Assembly: GCA_019321725.1 (NCBI GenBank)
Contig: CM033116.1
Coordinates: 3,344,642 to 3,408,641 of the forward strand
Reading direction: 5' to 3'
DNA length: 64,000 bases
Source: Paulownia fortunei
Taxonomy: Eukaryota; Streptophyta; Magnoliopsida; Lamiales; Paulowniaceae
Shown: positions 51,600 through 63,318 of the stretch, one piece after another
How positions within the stretch are numbered: the stretch's first letter is position 1
How the letters are laid out: each line of letters begins with the position of its first letter
Translations under genes and position numbers: made by a program
Notes under the pieces: generated by a model
The model's input: the letters and a program-made list of their open reading frames with translations, nothing else
What the model was told of the DNA's origin: nothing
Databases searched by the model: none

Positions 51600-54500
51600 T
51601 AATGGGGCGTGGGCTGGGTTGGGCGTGGGGGTAAGGTTGATTAGGTGGGGTGGTAATGTAATACTGGTTGTGGGAAGTAATAATACTACACTTACATCGT
51701 TTTTAGTATTAGTCCTTTTGTTGCTTTTCACTCACCTTTGGGCCGTCGCACGTGACTCGCTCTTCAAGATTGACTCTCTGAAATTTTACTGCTGTCAATT
51801 TTTTTATGAACTCAAATTAGTTCCAAGCCAAGAGTGTTATTATTACTTTGGGCATTCAGATTAATGGAAAAGCCACAGTTCTCAGAGATTATCGTAATCC
51901 GAAGTCTTAAATAATGAGATCTTGTAGTAACATATCGTCAGTCGTAAATTTATGAATTGTTAGAGATTACGGAAATAGAATTCTTAAAAGATAAAAATCT
52001 CTACTTTCTTAATCAATTATGTTTGTGGGGCAAAATTTTAATTGTTGTCGATTATTGTTGGACGATATTAACTAATTATTAATGAGAATTAATAACTTTT
52101 TGTTTTATGGAGAATAAGGAGGACCTTTTTGACAAAAAATGCTATAAAATCTCATATTTATCACTCTTGTTTGTCCTTTTTTAATCTATTTTGCAAATGG
52201 ATTTAGAAAATGTAGTAACTACAAAAATGAATAGTTCCTATAATGAATCTATTTTGGAGTACCAAGACATGTATATTTATTTTTAATCTAATGTATTTTT
52301 TTTTCTTGATCTAATGTGTGTTGATAGTAGTCATTTGACTTCTTTTTTTTTCGATAATTCAGTTTTTCGGAAGTTTTCAGTCTCGAATTAATTCTAGTAG
52401 AAGCTTGTCTTTCTTTTGAATTCAACCTTCAGATAAATTCAGTAAACGAGTTTTTGTACACTCGAATCGGATTTTTGCATAAATTAATTCTCATTTCGAA
52501 CTCATCATAAAGCGTGCACAGAATTTTAAAGGGTCAATAGGCACGCGACGCTTATATTTTCAAATGGATTCAAACCCATAATTCTCGTATTTTTTCCTCT
52601 TGTACCTTACCACTGCCTCGTGTCATAAATGAAATGTTGATTTGGGGTTATAATTAGTATATATGTTTGCATAAGTGCCCGAGATTGTGATGGATTTTCA
52701 TTTGACTAGTAAAATTTTTTAAACTTTTGTGGTGTCATCTTAAATTCTCTCAAGATGTGGTTCTGATCTTTGGTTAAGCAAAAATAAAAGTGCCTCCAGC
52801 ACAGCTCAATTGGTGGATCAATCAACATGTTTCTCGCTTTCAGCGGCAGGATGGGAGTTCAAATTCTGATGGGAACCTGCGGCTGAATTTCAGTATGGAG
52901 CAATCACTGTATCCCCAGTGAGATTCTGCGACCGGAATTTAGTATGGAGTAATTATTTTGGAGGCAGCTAATTGTACGCATAAGTGTACAGTCATGGGAG
53001 GAGGTGTAGGAATGATTGATGTAAGCCATTGGGTAAAAAAAAAAAAATGTGGGAATTGTTAGTTTTGAGGTGTTCAGAGTAATGCCAAAGACCACACTCA
53101 AAAGGAATGTACAATCTTTAAAGCGTGGCTCCATTACCTAAGTGTTGTTTATTGTGCAATAAGTGTTGTACCTATTGTTTGGTACATATTAAAATATTTG
53201 TGCTTAGGAAATTACTCATTCAAGTGGTGAAGCATGAGTGGTCCAAGTATATTTAATGGGACACGGCCAGCTCATTATTCAAAATTTCAAGCAATAATCA
53301 TTTTTTTGCTTTTCTTATGTCTGGTCAAAAATTTTCCTTCTTTCTTTTTTTATGTTTCAACACATTTCTCTCTTAGGTCACCTTTTTTAAAAATAAAAAA
53401 AAATGATCCCTTTTTCTTTCTTTCTTTATTTATTTTTACTTTCACTAAGTGAATAATAATTTTGCCCTTTAAAAAATTATTGTGTTTTGTGTTATTATGA
53501 GATATGAAACTTTAATGGCATATTCTATTTAATTTTGATACTATAATAATTGATTGTGTCTATTATTTTATTTTATTTTTCAGAGTTAACATCAATAATG
53601 CAGTTCATCCAACAATAAATTTAATTTCGACTTATGAAATTATCACACAATCAAATCAAAACGAACAAATATTAAATTGATTCGTATCAATAAGGTTAAA
53701 ATTGATATTTTTATATTGGGACTAAAATATTCTTGGTGTCTCCCAATTATAATTCTTTGATATTTTTATTTTTTTGTATTATTCTTTTAGTATCACTGTT
53801 TGCCATATAACAATTTACATAATAAGAAAAGCATGAGTTTGGTTATTGCAGCAATTTAGATTGTGCTTGAATTGTCATCTTTTGCAACTTCATTTATTCA
53901 ACCCATGGAATTGATTTTTCTATTTTGATCTCCATCCAACAAAATAAATCCCTCTTCTATGCTTTCAATGTTGTGATGAAATTGTAACTATTTACAAGAA
54001 AAATTTAGCTTACTAAACACATGGAAACATTATTTTATTATTATTATTTTGTAAGTATAGTTTGGAATTTTTTTTGCTATTTTTTTTTTATTTTTTCCTC
54101 CATTATGTGATCTAAATTATTTATGTGCTTATACACAAAATTTAAATAAGATTGTTCTAACTCTTTTTCCCAAGTTAAAGTCGGATAAATACATTTTAGT
54201 TTTTTTCAAATTATCTATTTCTTAGAACTTTGTTTATTGTATATAGTAAGAAGAGTTAGAGGATTTTCTGCGCAAAATTTTTGTACTAGACCTGTTGAGT
54301 AACCAAGGCTGTAAAAATAAATTGATTGTTAAAAGTTATTATTTATAACAAATTAAGTTTAAAAATATTATTTCATTCTATAAGATAAAAAAATTATTTT
54401 GAGCTTGACTAAATTAATAAAAAAATAATAAAATATGGACTCGAATCGTATTCGAGTTAATTAAAGTTCGTGCAAATTTGATAATTTTATATTTTTATAT

Positions 54501-54799
54501 ATTTATTATTATTTTTTAATTAATTAATTTAAATTTTAAATATTTATCGAATGAAAAAATATGTTTAAATATAATTTTTTTGAATTCAAAAAATTTAATA
54601 ATTTAAATTTATTTTTCAACCTTAAAAAATATATTCTTAAACTTCAAAAAATGGAGAAAAAAACCAAAACGAATAAAAGAAATATGAATGAAATCCGTTA
54701 CAGGATTTATAGTCAAACGCGAGTTCAACGAAACTAAGATTTATTTCAACAAAGCCCAACTCGTTTTTCTCTTGGGTCCGTGATTTTTTCGTTAAGTGA
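51600..54799. other. Divergent spacer between PHGAP1 and the short PPR gene
   Basis: AT-rich spacer with one SINE (52791-53047). The segment 54.3-54.7 kb contains a short palindromic tract, ACTCGAATCGTATTCGAGTT. No coding frame is supported. Confidence 0.5.
52791..53047 (+). mobile_element. tRNA-derived SINE
   Basis: The head contains an A-box-like AGCTCAATTGGTGGA (52803-52817) and, about 50 bases on, a B-box-like GAGTTCAAATTCT (52855-52867), the internal pol III promoter of a tRNA. A GC-richer body of some 170 bases follows, ending in a 13-base A run (53035-53047). Size, order and A tail fit a plant SINE of about 255 bp. Target duplications are not obvious. Confidence 0.65.
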
Positions 54800-56676
54800 A
54801 TGTGGCGTCAAGGTCAGAATCTGTTTCGCCGGGCGTCACGCCGCCGGCTGCAGCTGCACCCTCACCCGCATACAACAGACATTAGACACGTCATCACCGG
54901 AGCGGCTTCTAGCCCTAGCTTGTCCATATGGCGGCGGAAGAAGGAGATGGGAAAGGAGGGGTTACTGGTGGCGAAGGAGCTCAAGCGCCTGCAGTGCCAC
55001 CCGGTGCGGTTCGAGCGGTTCATGAAGACCCAGGTTTCCCGCCTCCTCAAGTCCGACCTCGTTGCAGTCCTCGCCGAGTTTCAGCGCCAAAACCTCGTCT
55101 CTCTCTCCATGAAGGTCACACCGTTTTTTCCTTTGGTAGTCTTTTTAATTTAATCAGTTGAATCGGATCTTGATGAAGTCGCATAATCTCCTTCTAAAGA
55201 TGATGCTCCCACTCTGCTCCTTGATTCCACTTGACGCTTAATGTGACTGCACAAGAAGACATAAGAGTGAATTCTCAATCATAAAGATTGAGTGATTAAT
55301 TGATAATTATATGATTCATCATTGACATTATTTGCAAGATAAGAGGAGCAATCTGTACTTAATTCTGGATTGAATTATTTGAGATTTTTGATTGACGCAT
55401 TGATTGTTTATTGTGGTCGCTGTAGTGCATTGTGCTCTGGGAATTATGATCAACATTTGTTTGTAGAGAGGGATATTCTCACACAATAATTTGGTTGCAG
55501 ATAGAATGAGTGAAAAGAGAGGTGGTATGTGTTGCATAGTGATAACTGATAATGGACCGTCCATATTGCAATTTCTGTTCTACTGGGAAATGATGGTGAA
55601 TGAGAGTTTTCATGGGGTATTACTGGCTTGCTCATGAGATGTTTTTTGTTGATCTTAGAGGAATAAATATCATTAAGAATCCATTTTAGAATGTCTCTCA
55701 CAAAATTGTGGCATTGATATGAAATTCAAATTGTGAGTCGTGAGTAATTTTTGATAGATTACTAGCAGGAAATTTGAACATTGGCTTATAAATGTCTGGA
55801 ACTACGAAGCTACACTTGAGATGTTCTATGGAGATTGAATGCTTGGCTCTGATTCTTCTAACTTTCTAGTGGCTTTGGCAGATTTATTTTCATCCTGGTG
55901 CCCCTCCGTCTTGAAGTGTAGCTTCAGTTAACTGTGTGAGCAGTGATAAAGAAAGTTGGGTCTTTGTGCCAAGAAAAATGCCATCTGGACTCTGGAAATA
56001 AATGGATTTAATGAGGATCTGTTATGACCAATTTTATGATGACCTTCTATCAGATCTTAAACAGCCTAATTGGGAATAACTGTCAGTTTCAAATTGAATT
56101 GTGGTTATCCAATATAATTTGTTGGGTTGCATGATTTTTTTTCCTATATGTGAAGATTGTTACATTCATTGTATGTTAATGACTATTCCCCTTTAAATTC
56201 ACCTGAACAACAAGCAGTACCTCTGTACTCTGATAGACTCGAGTTTTCTATGACAGTTGTATGATGTGGTGCGAAATGAAACTTGGTATCGGCCGGATAT
56301 GTTTTTCTACCGGGATATGCTAATGATGCTTGCCAGAAACAAAAGTGTGGATGAAGCAAGGGCGGTGTGGGATGATTTGAAGAGAGAGGACGTCCTTTTT
56401 GATCAGCATACCTTTGGGGACCTTATCAGGGCCTTTCTGGACAGTGGATTGCCAAACGAAGCAATGCAAATATATAATGAAATGAGATGTTCTCCTGATC
56501 CCCCACTATCTTTGCCTTATCGTGTCATATTAAAAGGGCTTATCCCATATCCTGAATTGAGGGAGAAGGTGAAGGATGACTTTTTGGAACTCTTCCCCGA
56601 CATGATTGTTTATGATCCACCAGAAGACCTTTTCATCGATGATCAACAATGGAGAATGGAGAGTGAAGAGGATTAG
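54800..56676 (+). CDS. Short PPR-superfamily protein, At1g62350-like
   Basis: Two exons, 54800-55114 and 56257-56676, separated by a 1.14-kb intron with a GTCACA donor and TGACAG acceptor, give 244 residues. The Arg-rich, acid-poor first 40 residues look like an organelle transit peptide. The core includes SIWRRKKEMGKEGL, HPVRFERFMKTQVSRLLKSD and YRPDMFFYRDMLMMLARNK, then one or two PPR-type helical hairpins (FDQHTFGDLIRAFLDSGLPN), and an acidic C terminus ending MESEED. This is the small THA8-like group of PPR proteins, known in other members to assist organelle intron splicing or RNA handling. The function of this one is inferred only from the group. Confidence 0.88.
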
Positions 56677-57722
56677 AATATGCGGCTGACATAAATTTGC
56701 TTGACAGCAGAGCATGTACATGATTAGCTGAATTGGATGTGGACTCCACTCAAAAGTTTCAAGGAGTGTGCAGAGTTTCTCAGGAGTATTGCCATTTTGG
56801 TGGTCCATGTGAATGCTTATGGGGAAAGTTGTTGAAATTTGAAGCTCAGACAGATGGTGGAATGCTTGTGCACTTTTGACATTTATATCCCACAGCTTCA
56901 GTTGAAATCAAATTCAATGTTGACTGGGTGTGATTTGCTTTGAAAAAATAGTTCCCAGCAGACATGCTGTTTGCTCGAGGGATCTATTGTTACCACTGTT
57001 GATTATGCTTCTCTGATAGGTGGAAATTGGTGGTTGTTTGAGTGGTTTCTGCATGCCCCTCTCTCCATGTTTTAATTATTCTCTCTATGGATGTCTTTTC
57101 ATGTGTTTTGTGCAGTATGTAGAACTGGCAACTTCTTTTCCTGTGGGGAGTCAAGGGATGTTGTAATGGTGCTATAAAATATTAGTAAGGATCGTATTGT
57201 AATATTTATCATCAAATAAAATGCAGGATGGGGAAATTTTGTTATGGAATAGTAGGAACATGTAAAGGAATTTGACTGAACTCATGATTTGTAATTTTGA
57301 TCATGCAATAGAATATCTGTAGTTTAATAGCAACATGCAAAGGAATATCTGTAGTTTAACTGATGAATGGAACAAGTATGCCATTCTGAGTACAGAAGTT
57401 TTGTTTGATCTGCAGACAGCAGGGATGGGAAAATTTTGTTATGGAATAGTAGCAATATGTACAGGAATTACATGAGAAATTATGAAAAAAACACGCAGCA
57501 ACTTTGATACATCACTTATAGCTCTATAGAGGTGGTACGCTATTACAGCAATCCGAGTGATGATTTATGACCAACTAGGATGAGATGTTCAAGATTGCTG
57601 TTTCCTCGTTTTGTTCCTCCTTGGTGCAAACACCTCTTGAGTTAAATTAATATTTACAGATAACAAAGCTCATCTGCAACCAATGCAAAACAGACTGAAA
57701 GACTATCCGCCATCTCTGTGTT
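56677..57722. other. Convergent spacer between the short PPR gene and kinase copy 1
   Basis: Contains the 3' UTR of the PPR-like gene and, at the right, the kinase 3' UTR. A roughly 50-base block (ATTTTGTTATGGAATAGTAG) occurs near 57236 and again near 57432, an imperfect direct repeat about 195 bases apart. No gene is seen. Confidence 0.55.
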
Positions 57723-59145
57723 TTATGAAGTGACAACTTGTATCTCGTACTTAGACATAGTAGGAGTGGTGGTCTCCTTGTACCAATACGTATTCGTTCC
57801 TTCACTTGTTGAATGTCCTGATGTACTCCCAGAGTCACTCGGTGGTTTGAGCACATCTGTACCAACTGAAAATAAGTAGTGAAATGGTTTAGGTGGCGGC
57901 ATAAGTTCCACTCCACCCTCCAACATTTTCACCACAGCACTCATAGGTGGCCTGGCCTCTGGTGAATCTTGGACACACCAAAGTGCCACCTTAGCCATTC
58001 TCTCAGCCTTGGTTCTATCCTTCTCTTCAATCCCACAAGCTTCTGTTAGTGCTGTTAACTCACCCTTCTCATACTCGTCCCATACGTGTTTTGGGAACCA
58101 GTCGATACTTTCCCCATCACCTCCAGCTCTTGCGTTTTTCCTCCTTCCAACTATCTCAAACAGCAGAATTCCAAAGCTATAGACATCACATTTATAGGTT
58201 ATGGGGAAATTCGTCAGCATAAACTCGGGTGCCAAGTACCCGAGAGTCCCTCTACACCCAGTGATGGTAACATGTGTATCATCCCTGTTACAAAGCTTGG
58301 CTAGGCCAAAATCTGCAACCTTGGGGGAAAAATTCGCATCAAGAAGCACGTTCCCGGGCTTTATGTCATAATGAATGATCCTCTGCTGGCACTCTTCATG
58401 CAAGTATGCAATGCCTTTTGCTGTTCCAACTGCAATCTCATGCAGCTTCTCCCATTCAAGTTGCTGAGTCTCGCAGAACAAGTGCTTGTCCAGTGATCCA
58501 TTCTCCATGAATTCATACACAAGGGCACTCATGAAGTGATCATAGCAAAAACCATATAACCTCACCAAATTGATATGATGAGTCCTCCCAATGGTTCCAA
58601 CCTCAGCCATGAACTGCTGCTCAATATTGGCCCTGTCTGTGCCCTGTTTGTTGAGGACTTTAACTGCAATCTTCACCCCATTTGGGAACTGCCCCTTGTA
58701 GACTTTGCCAAAACCTCCACAGCCCAACATTGTGGAGTAGTTCTCAGTGAAAGTGCAAATTTGCTGAGCAGTGAAACGGACCGGTTTCTCTTGAGCCAAT
58801 TCTCGCAAGAATCTCTCCATTGTAGGGGCATCAACCTCCCAAACTTGGATCACGCTTAATGGCGGTGGTGGAGGGGCGACTGCTGCCCTTAGTTCTGACA
58901 CTATGGCCCTTCTCATCATCTTGGCGCAGCAGCAGGAGACCACACCAATTATTGCAAGTATAATTATGCTGATAATTATAGCTACACAGAGAAAACTTGC
59001 AAGTGTTAAGATCTTCACCTCACATGTATGCATTTACAATGTCTTATTGTGTTCTCCAATCTTAGTGAATGGTATATTTACCTGCAGCTCTTGCTCCCCC
59101 ATCGTTTGATGGTGGTGGAGGGGTGTAGTAGTAAGTTGTAGACAT
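57723..59145 (-). CDS. Receptor-like protein kinase, Lr10-like (LRK10L group), copy 1
   Basis: Two coding exons, 59145-59082 and 58981-57723, separated by a 100-base intron, give 440 residues. The outer part is only about 20 residues (MSTTYYYTPPPPS). One membrane segment (about 22-41, AIIISIIILAIIGVVS) and a complete Ser/Thr kinase domain follow: glycine loop GCGGFGKV (108-115), K129, alpha-C E148, HYD with catalytic D227, DFG 245-247 and LAPEF. HYD instead of HRD makes it a non-RD kinase, a class enriched in immune receptors. A leader exon ends at 59678 and is spliced to 59171; an in-frame TAA there rules out an upstream coding extension. The GUB_WAK-type ectodomain of full-length LRK10L proteins is absent. 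The ligand is unknown. It forms a tandem pair with the copy at 61848. Confidence 0.88.
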
Positions 59146-59795
59146 AGCTGATAGAATTAAAGCTGTTGAACCTGGAGATGCCCAACATCAGCAGAAGCCA
59201 ATATGACATGAAATATAAAATCATTTATGGTTAACATATAATCACTTGTATTCTTCATGATTACATTTCTGCTGCTCAAATTATATACTTCCATGGAAAT
59301 CAATCTAGGAGAAATTTATTGATAGGACTGCAACCAAAAGGCCTAAGTTAATATTAACCACTTGATGAAAAGGGTGTTGACAAAATCTGGTTAAAAAGGG
59401 AGAGATTATCATTTTCAACAAGTGCATCATACAGCTTCTTCATTCTCTCAGTTTAATTATGTGGACTGTGTAATCACTTGATAATCTCATGATTTGGGGG
59501 CCATTTTCTGTTTTTTCAAATTGAAATTTCTTGCAAGTCAAAAAAGTGTCATCATAATCTGTTGTGTCTGAAATTCATGATCAGATTCTTTAAGAATTAA
59601 GTAATTATTAAGGAGTGCAAGTATTGGCTTATGGTGTTAAAGAGTATATAGCAAACAGAGAGGCAGCCTAAACTCACCTGATTATTCTCCTTGTCTTGAT
59701 CCCTTTCCTTCAACGATGATACTATTATGAGTTATGATAATGTACGTGTGCTTGCTTTCTCCACAATGATTTAACTTGTCCTCTGTGTGTACTCT

Positions 59796-59836
59796 GTAAG
59801 TGTGTGTGTGTGTGACAGTGAGAGAGAGAGAGAGAG
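59796..59836. repeat. Compound (GT)n-(GA)n microsatellite in the kinase leader
   Basis: About eight GT units, a short break, then about eight GA units, lying in the likely 5' leader exon of kinase copy 1 (donor at 59678/59677). Confidence 0.85.
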
Positions 59837-59849
59837 CATGTAATGGGAT

Positions 59850-61847
59850 ATTCCAAAGAAGATTCAATACGTTGGAGAAATTAAAAAGTCCCTTGTCAAT
59901 AAATTGAATACTAAGAACGCGCAAAATTTTCAGGCAAGACAGCATAGTCACTTTCGAACGTATAAGACAAATTTGAACGTTTTCATGTTCAATTATATAT
60001 TCATCTCCTGGTAATAAAATGCTTGTATTTTAGAAGAATGATATTTTTATTCGCCCAAAATATCTTCAAAATGAAGTTTTATTTTTTAAAAAATTATTCT
60101 CTCATCTTTATGTATCTTTCAGCTAATACATCATTTATATATATATATATATATAAAGATATATTTTTCAATCGTTACCATAATATAATAACAACATAAA
60201 ATTCTATAGATATTAAATATGACACTATTAGTAAGACAAAATCATATATAAAAAAACATTTACAATAAAAAAAAAAAATCAATTCGAAAATAGTTCATCC
60301 AAATGCATTTTAACGAAAATACATTTCATCATTATTTTTCAATAACTCATCCAATACATTTCTATTCTCCACACATTTTTTCAATCCAAAAAATTCATTT
60401 CCTTAAGGAAAAGAAAAAAAAAAGGTTTACAATTTCTTTGAAGTGGAAGAGGCCACTTGCTCTATTAATATAAGCCAATTATTTTCAAAATAATCTACTT
60501 AAAATTTATTCAAATGAACTACTGCTACCTATATCTTTAGCATAATTAGTTTAAATCAAATATGTTTTGATCAAAATTGAAATAATCAAATACATCGTTA
60601 TGACTTAAAATCTGTTTTTACAAAAAAAAAACAAAAAAAAAACTCACAATTGACAAGGTAAGTTCTAATTTAATTTTGTTGTTAGTAAATTGAATTTTCA
60701 AGATTTTGTCACATTAGTGGATGCAATCACCTTCCATGACCCTTCCTCTTTCCAAATCATGTTTACTTGGCCGGCACAAAATTAGGGAAGAAGTAAATGT
60801 TTTGTTTGCTCTTTTTTGTTGTCAAATGCTAACATTTGTCATAAGGAATCTAAGGGAATATTTCATTTATATGATATTGCATTTAACCTTGTAATAATCT
60901 GAACCAGGTTCGGACTATAACTCTCCTAGATAAGCTTATAATTCTGCAATATTCTCATGGCAGCAAAAATATATAGATGTGGTCTAGTCTCAAATTTAAA
61001 AAAAAAAAAAAAAAAATTCATAACGTGGTTCTAACGTGACACGAACAAATAGTTAGAGAATTTCGAACAACTCTAATATAACTCTTTGTTGCTCATATTT
61101 ATGATGAATGTCGGGAGGTATAATATTTGTAAATGATGCATGAATTATTAGGGATGCACGAGCTTTTGGGTTTGAATCATCTTTCTTGGCTCTCATTAAA
61201 CTTAGTATTTGGGCCGCTATTAGCTTGCAATATATGTGTGTTATGTATATAACAATAATTTTGTCTTCAAATTATTATTATATCTGCTAAAAAATATTTG
61301 ATTTTATGTTTGAGATATATTAAAAGTGGTGTTTGTTTTCTAAAATTTTATTTTTTTCCAAATAAATTTACTTATATAAAATCAAATTGAAAAACAGGCT
61401 TTAAAACATTAACGTTAAGAATTACTAAGAGAAAGAGGCACAAGGCCTACTACTATAATCTTTACATCTCAAAATTCATTACTTGCAATAAATATTTGTT
61501 AATCATAACAGGAATTCTTATAAATAAATTCAAAAAGAAAATGATTTTTTTTTTTTTAATATTAAGAAATAACAATGTCAAAATTTTAACTTTTAAAGGG
61601 GCATTGACTAGATTCATCATTTGTAATGTTGATTGTGAATTTAAATTCATATGATTGAAGTGATGAATTGTTCAATAATAGGAGTAAGTTTTGTGTGAAC
61701 CTCACAAGATTTTTGTACACATATAAACTGCTCTATTCCAAATTTCTTCTTTGTATCATGAATAAAACCTTAAGTAAAAATAAATATGAGTTTGTGGATT
61801 ACATATAATGTATTCATAAATTGAAAAAAATAAAATAAAATGATTAT
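59850..61847. other. AT-rich spacer between the two kinase copies
   Basis: About 2 kb of AT-rich DNA with a (TA)n run near 60135-60155 and several A-runs. It should include the promoter of copy 1 at the left and 3' flank of copy 2 at the right. No coding frame is supported. Confidence 0.6.
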
Positions 61848-63318
61848 TCACAATGTAGCAGCAGTAATCTCGTACTTGGCCATAATTGGAGTGGTGGTCT
61901 CCTTGTACCACACCAAATTCGTTCCCTCACTTGTCGAATAACCCGAAGTGCTCCCAGATAAAGAATTCCTCGGTGGATTTAGGACACTCCTCCCCAGTGA
62001 AAACAAGTAGTGAAATGGCTTGGGTGGCGGCACAATCTCCACCCCACCCTCCAACATTTTCACCACCGCACTCATCCGTGGCCGCGACTCCGGTGAATCT
62101 TGGACACACCACAGCGCCACCATACCCATTCTCTCAGCCTTGCTTCTATCCTTCTCCTCAATCCCACAAGCTTCTGCTAATGCAATTAGCTCACCCTTCT
62201 CATACTCTTCCCATACCTGCAGGACGGAGCCAGAAAATCCAGACTGAAAGCGAGAATCAAGAATAGTAGAAAAATAGAAGTAAAATATCAAAATATAATA
62301 ATTTTACATGTAAAATTTATACTATTTCAAAAATTTTACGGAGCTGATGGGGCTGACAGGGGCTTTGCCCCTACCATCCTCCTTAACTCCGTCCCTGCAT
62401 ACCTGCTTGGGGAACCAATCGAGACTATCCCCATCACCTCCACCTCTGGCATTTCTCCTCCTCCCAACAATCTCAAACAGCAGAATTCCAAAGCTATAAA
62501 CATCACATTTGTAAGTTATGGGGAAATTCTTCATCATGAACTCAGGAGCAGAGTATCCTGGAGTTCCTCTGTAACCGGTGAAGGTAACCTGAGTATCTTC
62601 CCTGTTACAAAGCTTTGCTAGGCCAAAATCTGCAACCTTGGGGGAAAATTTGGCATCAAGAAGCACGTTTTCGGGCTTTATGTCATAATGAATGATCCTC
62701 TTCTGGCACTCTTCATGCAAGTATGAAATGCCTTTTGCTGTTCCAACTGCAATCTCATGCAGCTTCTCCCATTCAAGTTGCTGCTGATTCTCACTGAACA
62801 AGTGTTTGTCCAGAGATCCATTCTCCATGAATTCATACACAAGGGCACTCATGAAATGATCATAGCAAAAACCATATAATCTCACCAAATTGATATATGA
62901 TGAGTCCTCCCAATGGTTCCAACCTCAGCCATGAATTGCTCCTCAATCTTGGCCCTGTTTGTGCCCTGTTTGTTGAGGATTTTAACTGCAATCTTCAGCC
63001 CATTTGGGAACTGCCCTTTGTAGACTTTGCCATAACCTCCACTGCCCAATATCTTGGAGTAGTTGGCTGTGAAAGTACAGAGTTGCTGAGCCGTGAAACG
63101 CACCGGTTTCTCCTGAGCCAGTTCCTGGAAAAATCTCTCCATTGAAGGAGCATCAGCCTCCCAAACTGGGATCACGTTTGATGGCGGCGGCGGCGGTGGT
63201 GGGGCGACTATTTCTCTTACATCTGAAACTAATGCCCTGCGGATTCTCTTTCTATTCTGGCAAAGATAGCAGAAGGCAACCACAACAATTGCTACCCCTA
63301 TCGGGCTGTTTACTATAA
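61848..63318 (-). pseudogene. Lr10-like receptor kinase copy 2, frameshifted, with MITE insertion
   Basis: A tandem paralogue of the kinase at 57723-59145. The main exon starts at 63318 after a TTTTGCAG acceptor and encodes a membrane segment (VAIVVVAFCYLC), the poly-Pro stretch, the glycine loop GSGGYGKV and the VAIK-type lysine. Near 62893-62898 an extra TA relative to copy 1 (CATATATCAA against CATATCAA) shifts the frame. It stops at once after HHISIW, before the catalytic loop. The remaining sequence keeps HYDIKPEN, DFGLAK and APEF in one frame, and later the C-terminal lobe. A 178-bp MITE interrupts the codons for PKQ-VWEEYEKG. No first exon like that of copy 1 is visible within the window. 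It may be a pseudogene or carry an assembly error at the TA repeat. Confidence 0.75.
62220..62397. mobile_element. hAT-type MITE inserted in kinase copy 2
   Basis: A 178-bp element with terminal inverted repeats CAGGACGGAG (left) and CAGGGACGGAG (right, reverse strand). It is flanked by identical 8-bp copies of CATACCTG at 62212-62219 and 62398-62405. An 8-bp duplication and CAGG-type ends are hallmarks of hAT elements. Copy 1 has the empty site (CATACGTG) at the same codons. The element encodes nothing. Confidence 0.85.

Noticed and set aside
57723..59033. Kinase copy 1 read as one uninterrupted frame starting at 59033
   Set aside because: The first residues would be read from a 100-base stretch with a good donor (59081) and acceptor (58982). 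Splicing gives a cleaner start followed at once by the membrane helix.
59682..59951. 89-codon minus-strand frame upstream of kinase copy 1
   Set aside because: It overlaps the GT/GA microsatellite and the inferred non-coding leader exon. It stops before joining the kinase frame, so it is more likely 5' UTR.
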